5,756 nucleotides of DNA from Pseudomonadota bacterium (GTDB taxonomy: Bacteria > Pseudomonadota > Alphaproteobacteria > Acetobacterales > Acetobacteraceae). This document shows positions 4,716 to 5,756 of the stretch, piece by piece. Location: assembly GCA_021828605.1 (NCBI GenBank), contig JAJZEG010000416.1, positions 1 through 5,756 of the forward strand, in the 5' to 3' direction. A program made the position numbers and the translations under genes. Below the pieces are notes generated by a model. It did not search any database. It saw only the letters and a program-made list of their open reading frames with translations, and was not told where the DNA came from. Position 1 is the stretch's first letter, and each line of letters begins with the position of its first letter.

Positions 4716-5219
4716 ATGTCGGAAACGCAAACCGCACCGCTGACGCTGAACATCCAATATACCAAGGATTTATCGTTCGAGGTGCCCAACGCGCCGGCGA
4801 TTTATACCATTCTGCGTCAGCCCCCCTCGGTCAATATCAATCTCGATGTCCAGGTTCGCCGCCTGCACGAAGACCAATTCGTGTTCGAGGTCACGCTCGC
4901 GACCCGCGCCGAAGCCACCATCCCGACCCCGCCCGAGAGCGCCAATGGCAGCGCCGAGCCGGCCAAGGACATGACCGTGTTCATCGCTGATCTGGCCTAT
5001 TCGGGCATTTTCACCCTCGATGGCGTGCCGGAAAACCAGATCGAGCCGATTTTGCTGGTCGAATGTCCGCGCCTGCTGTTCCCGTTTGCCCGCAACATTC
5101 TGGCCGATATCACCCGTGATGGCGGCTTCCCGCCGGTCATGCTCGGCCCGGTTGATTTCGTCGGGCTGTGGCAGTCGCGGCGCGATCAGCTGATCGAAAC
5201 GCCGGTAGCCAACGCCTGA
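4716..5219 (+). CDS. secB: Protein-export chaperone SecB
   Basis: SecB is a homotetrameric cytoplasmic chaperone that keeps precursor proteins unfolded and hands them to SecA for export. The 167 residues carry the family pattern: LNIQYTKDLSFEVPNAP (11-27), INLDVQVRRL (41-50), FVFEVTLATRAEA (55-67), LAYSGIFTLDG (93-103), ILLVECPRLLFPFARNILAD (112-131) and GGFPPVMLGPVDFVGLW (136-152). ATG 4716 is preferred over the in-frame ATG 4671 because GGAG (4705-4708) lies 7 bases upstream and SecB similarity begins here. Compared with the well-known E. coli protein, it has a longer polar loop rich in Pro, Glu, Ala and Ser (about 70-85) between two core strands, and its C-terminus (ETPVANA) lacks the acidic, SecA-binding-like tail seen in E. 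coli. It diverges from argC and is followed, 62 bases later, by thrC, with a strong hairpin between. Confidence 0.95.
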   Translation: MSETQTAPLTLNIQYTKDLSFEVPNAPAIYTILRQPPSVNINLDVQVRRLHEDQFVFEVTLATRAEATIPTPPESANGSAEPAKDMTVFIADLAYSGIFTLDGVPENQIEPILLVECPRLLFPFARNILADITRDGGFPPVMLGPVDFVGLWQSRRDQLIETPVANA

Positions 5220-5231
5220 TAATGCGCTGAC

Positions 5232-5260
5232 GCGGGGCCGGGTTTAATCGCCCGGCCCGC
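5232..5260 (+). terminator. GC-rich hairpin between secB and thrC, without a U-tract
   Basis: GCGGGGCCGGG (5232-5242) pairs with CCCGGCCCGC (5251-5260), making 10 strong GC pairs with one bulged G and the loop TTTAATCG. The next bases, AGGCTGCGGT, contain no T run, so intrinsic termination would be inefficient. It could be a partial terminator for secB, an mRNA-processing or stabilising element, or part of a thrC leader. The stem lies only 10 bases before the thrC Shine-Dalgarno. Confidence 0.55.
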
Positions 5261-5281
5261 AGGCTGCGGTGAGGAACGACC

Positions 5282-5756
5282 ATGCGCTATGTTTCAACCC
5301 GAGGGGTCGCCGAGCCGCGCGGCTTTGACGGGGTTTTGCTCGCCGGATTGGCCGAGGATGGCGGCTTGTTCGTGCCGGAATCCTGGCCGGTTTTCTCAAG
5401 CGCCGATTGGCGCGCGATGCGGGGTTTGCCCTATCCGGCCCTTGCCGCCCGGGTGATGGAGCCGTTTGTCTGTGGCGGCGCCGTCGCCTCGGCTGATTTA
5501 CAGTCCATGTGCCGGGCGGCCTATCGCAATTTCGATCACGCCGCCGTGGTGCCCTTGGTGCAGCTCGACACCAGCCTGTTCGCGCTCGAACTCTTCCACG
5601 GCCCAACCCTCGCTTTCAAGGATTTGGCCCTGCAACTCGCAGGGCGGCTGTTTGATCATGTGTTAGCAGCCCGCGATCAACGGGTGACCATTGTCGGCGC
5701 CACCTCGGGCGATACCGGGTCTGCTGCCATCGAAGCCTGCCGTGATCGCGCCCGGG
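5282..5756 (+). CDS. thrC: Threonine synthase, N-terminal part (partial, runs off right edge)
   Basis: ThrC is a PLP enzyme that converts O-phosphohomoserine to threonine and phosphate, the final step of threonine synthesis. The visible 158 residues carry the N-terminal pattern of the class shared by E. coli and yeast: MRYVSTRG (1-8), GLAEDGGLFVPESWP (22-36), then the PLP site ELFHGPTLAFKDLALQLAG (103-121) with Lys113 as the Schiff-base lysine, and IVGATSGDTGSAAIEA (137-152), the phosphate-binding region. Family members run about 430-480 residues, so two thirds lie outside. The start is supported by GAGGAA (5271-5276), 5 bases before ATG 5282. It shares strand with secB and may be partly co-transcribed with it past the intervening hairpin. 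No ribosomal attenuator with runs of Thr or Ile codons is visible in the short leader. Confidence 0.95.
   Translation, partial: MRYVSTRGVAEPRGFDGVLLAGLAEDGGLFVPESWPVFSSADWRAMRGLPYPALAARVMEPFVCGGAVASADLQSMCRAAYRNFDHAAVVPLVQLDTSLFALELFHGPTLAFKDLALQLAGRLFDHVLAARDQRVTIVGATSGDTGSAAIEACRDRAR

Overview
The window reads as chromosomal DNA from a high-GC alphaproteobacterium. A member of the Rhodospirillales/Acetobacteraceae is the best guess, from protein resemblance (MetH, type 2 ArgC, SecB, ThrC and the AsnC-like/DUF6362 pair) recalled without a database search. No rRNA, tRNA, CRISPR array, transposase or integrase is visible.

Layout: the ends hold housekeeping genes and the middle holds accessory genes. 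At the left edge (1-711, minus) is the N-terminal part of metH, cobalamin-dependent methionine synthase, running off the window. Divergent from it is a short protein (786-1145) that looks like a CobW-type metallochaperone domain with a CxCC motif but no P-loop. Next comes a phage-type pair with an ATGA overlap (1216-2096): a small helix-turn-helix protein and a DUF6362-like protein, behind a near-consensus sigma70 promoter and a possible operator. The DUF6362-like gene overlaps, tail to tail by 42 nt, a minus-strand gene for an outer-membrane lipoprotein of unknown function (2055-2672). Divergent from the lipoprotein, only 18 nt away, is the first of two tandem paralogous membrane proteins (2691-3179 and 3246-3698), each with two TM helices and a PH-like domain. 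This stretch is visibly poorer in GC.

The right part is core metabolism and secretion: argC on the minus strand (3703-4635, arginine biosynthesis), divergent secB (4716-5219, export chaperone) and thrC (5282 to the right edge, threonine synthase, truncated by the window). Three amino-acid biosynthesis genes (methionine, arginine, threonine) therefore flank the accessory block, but they are not in one operon.

The most interesting signals are: back-to-back overlapping promoters at 2655-2707 that would give leaderless mRNAs for both divergent genes; the P-loop-less CobW-like protein beside a B12/zinc enzyme; the tandem membrane PH-like paralogs; and the phage-like regulatory pair with its own strong promoter. 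These are readings by eye and none has been tested by database search.
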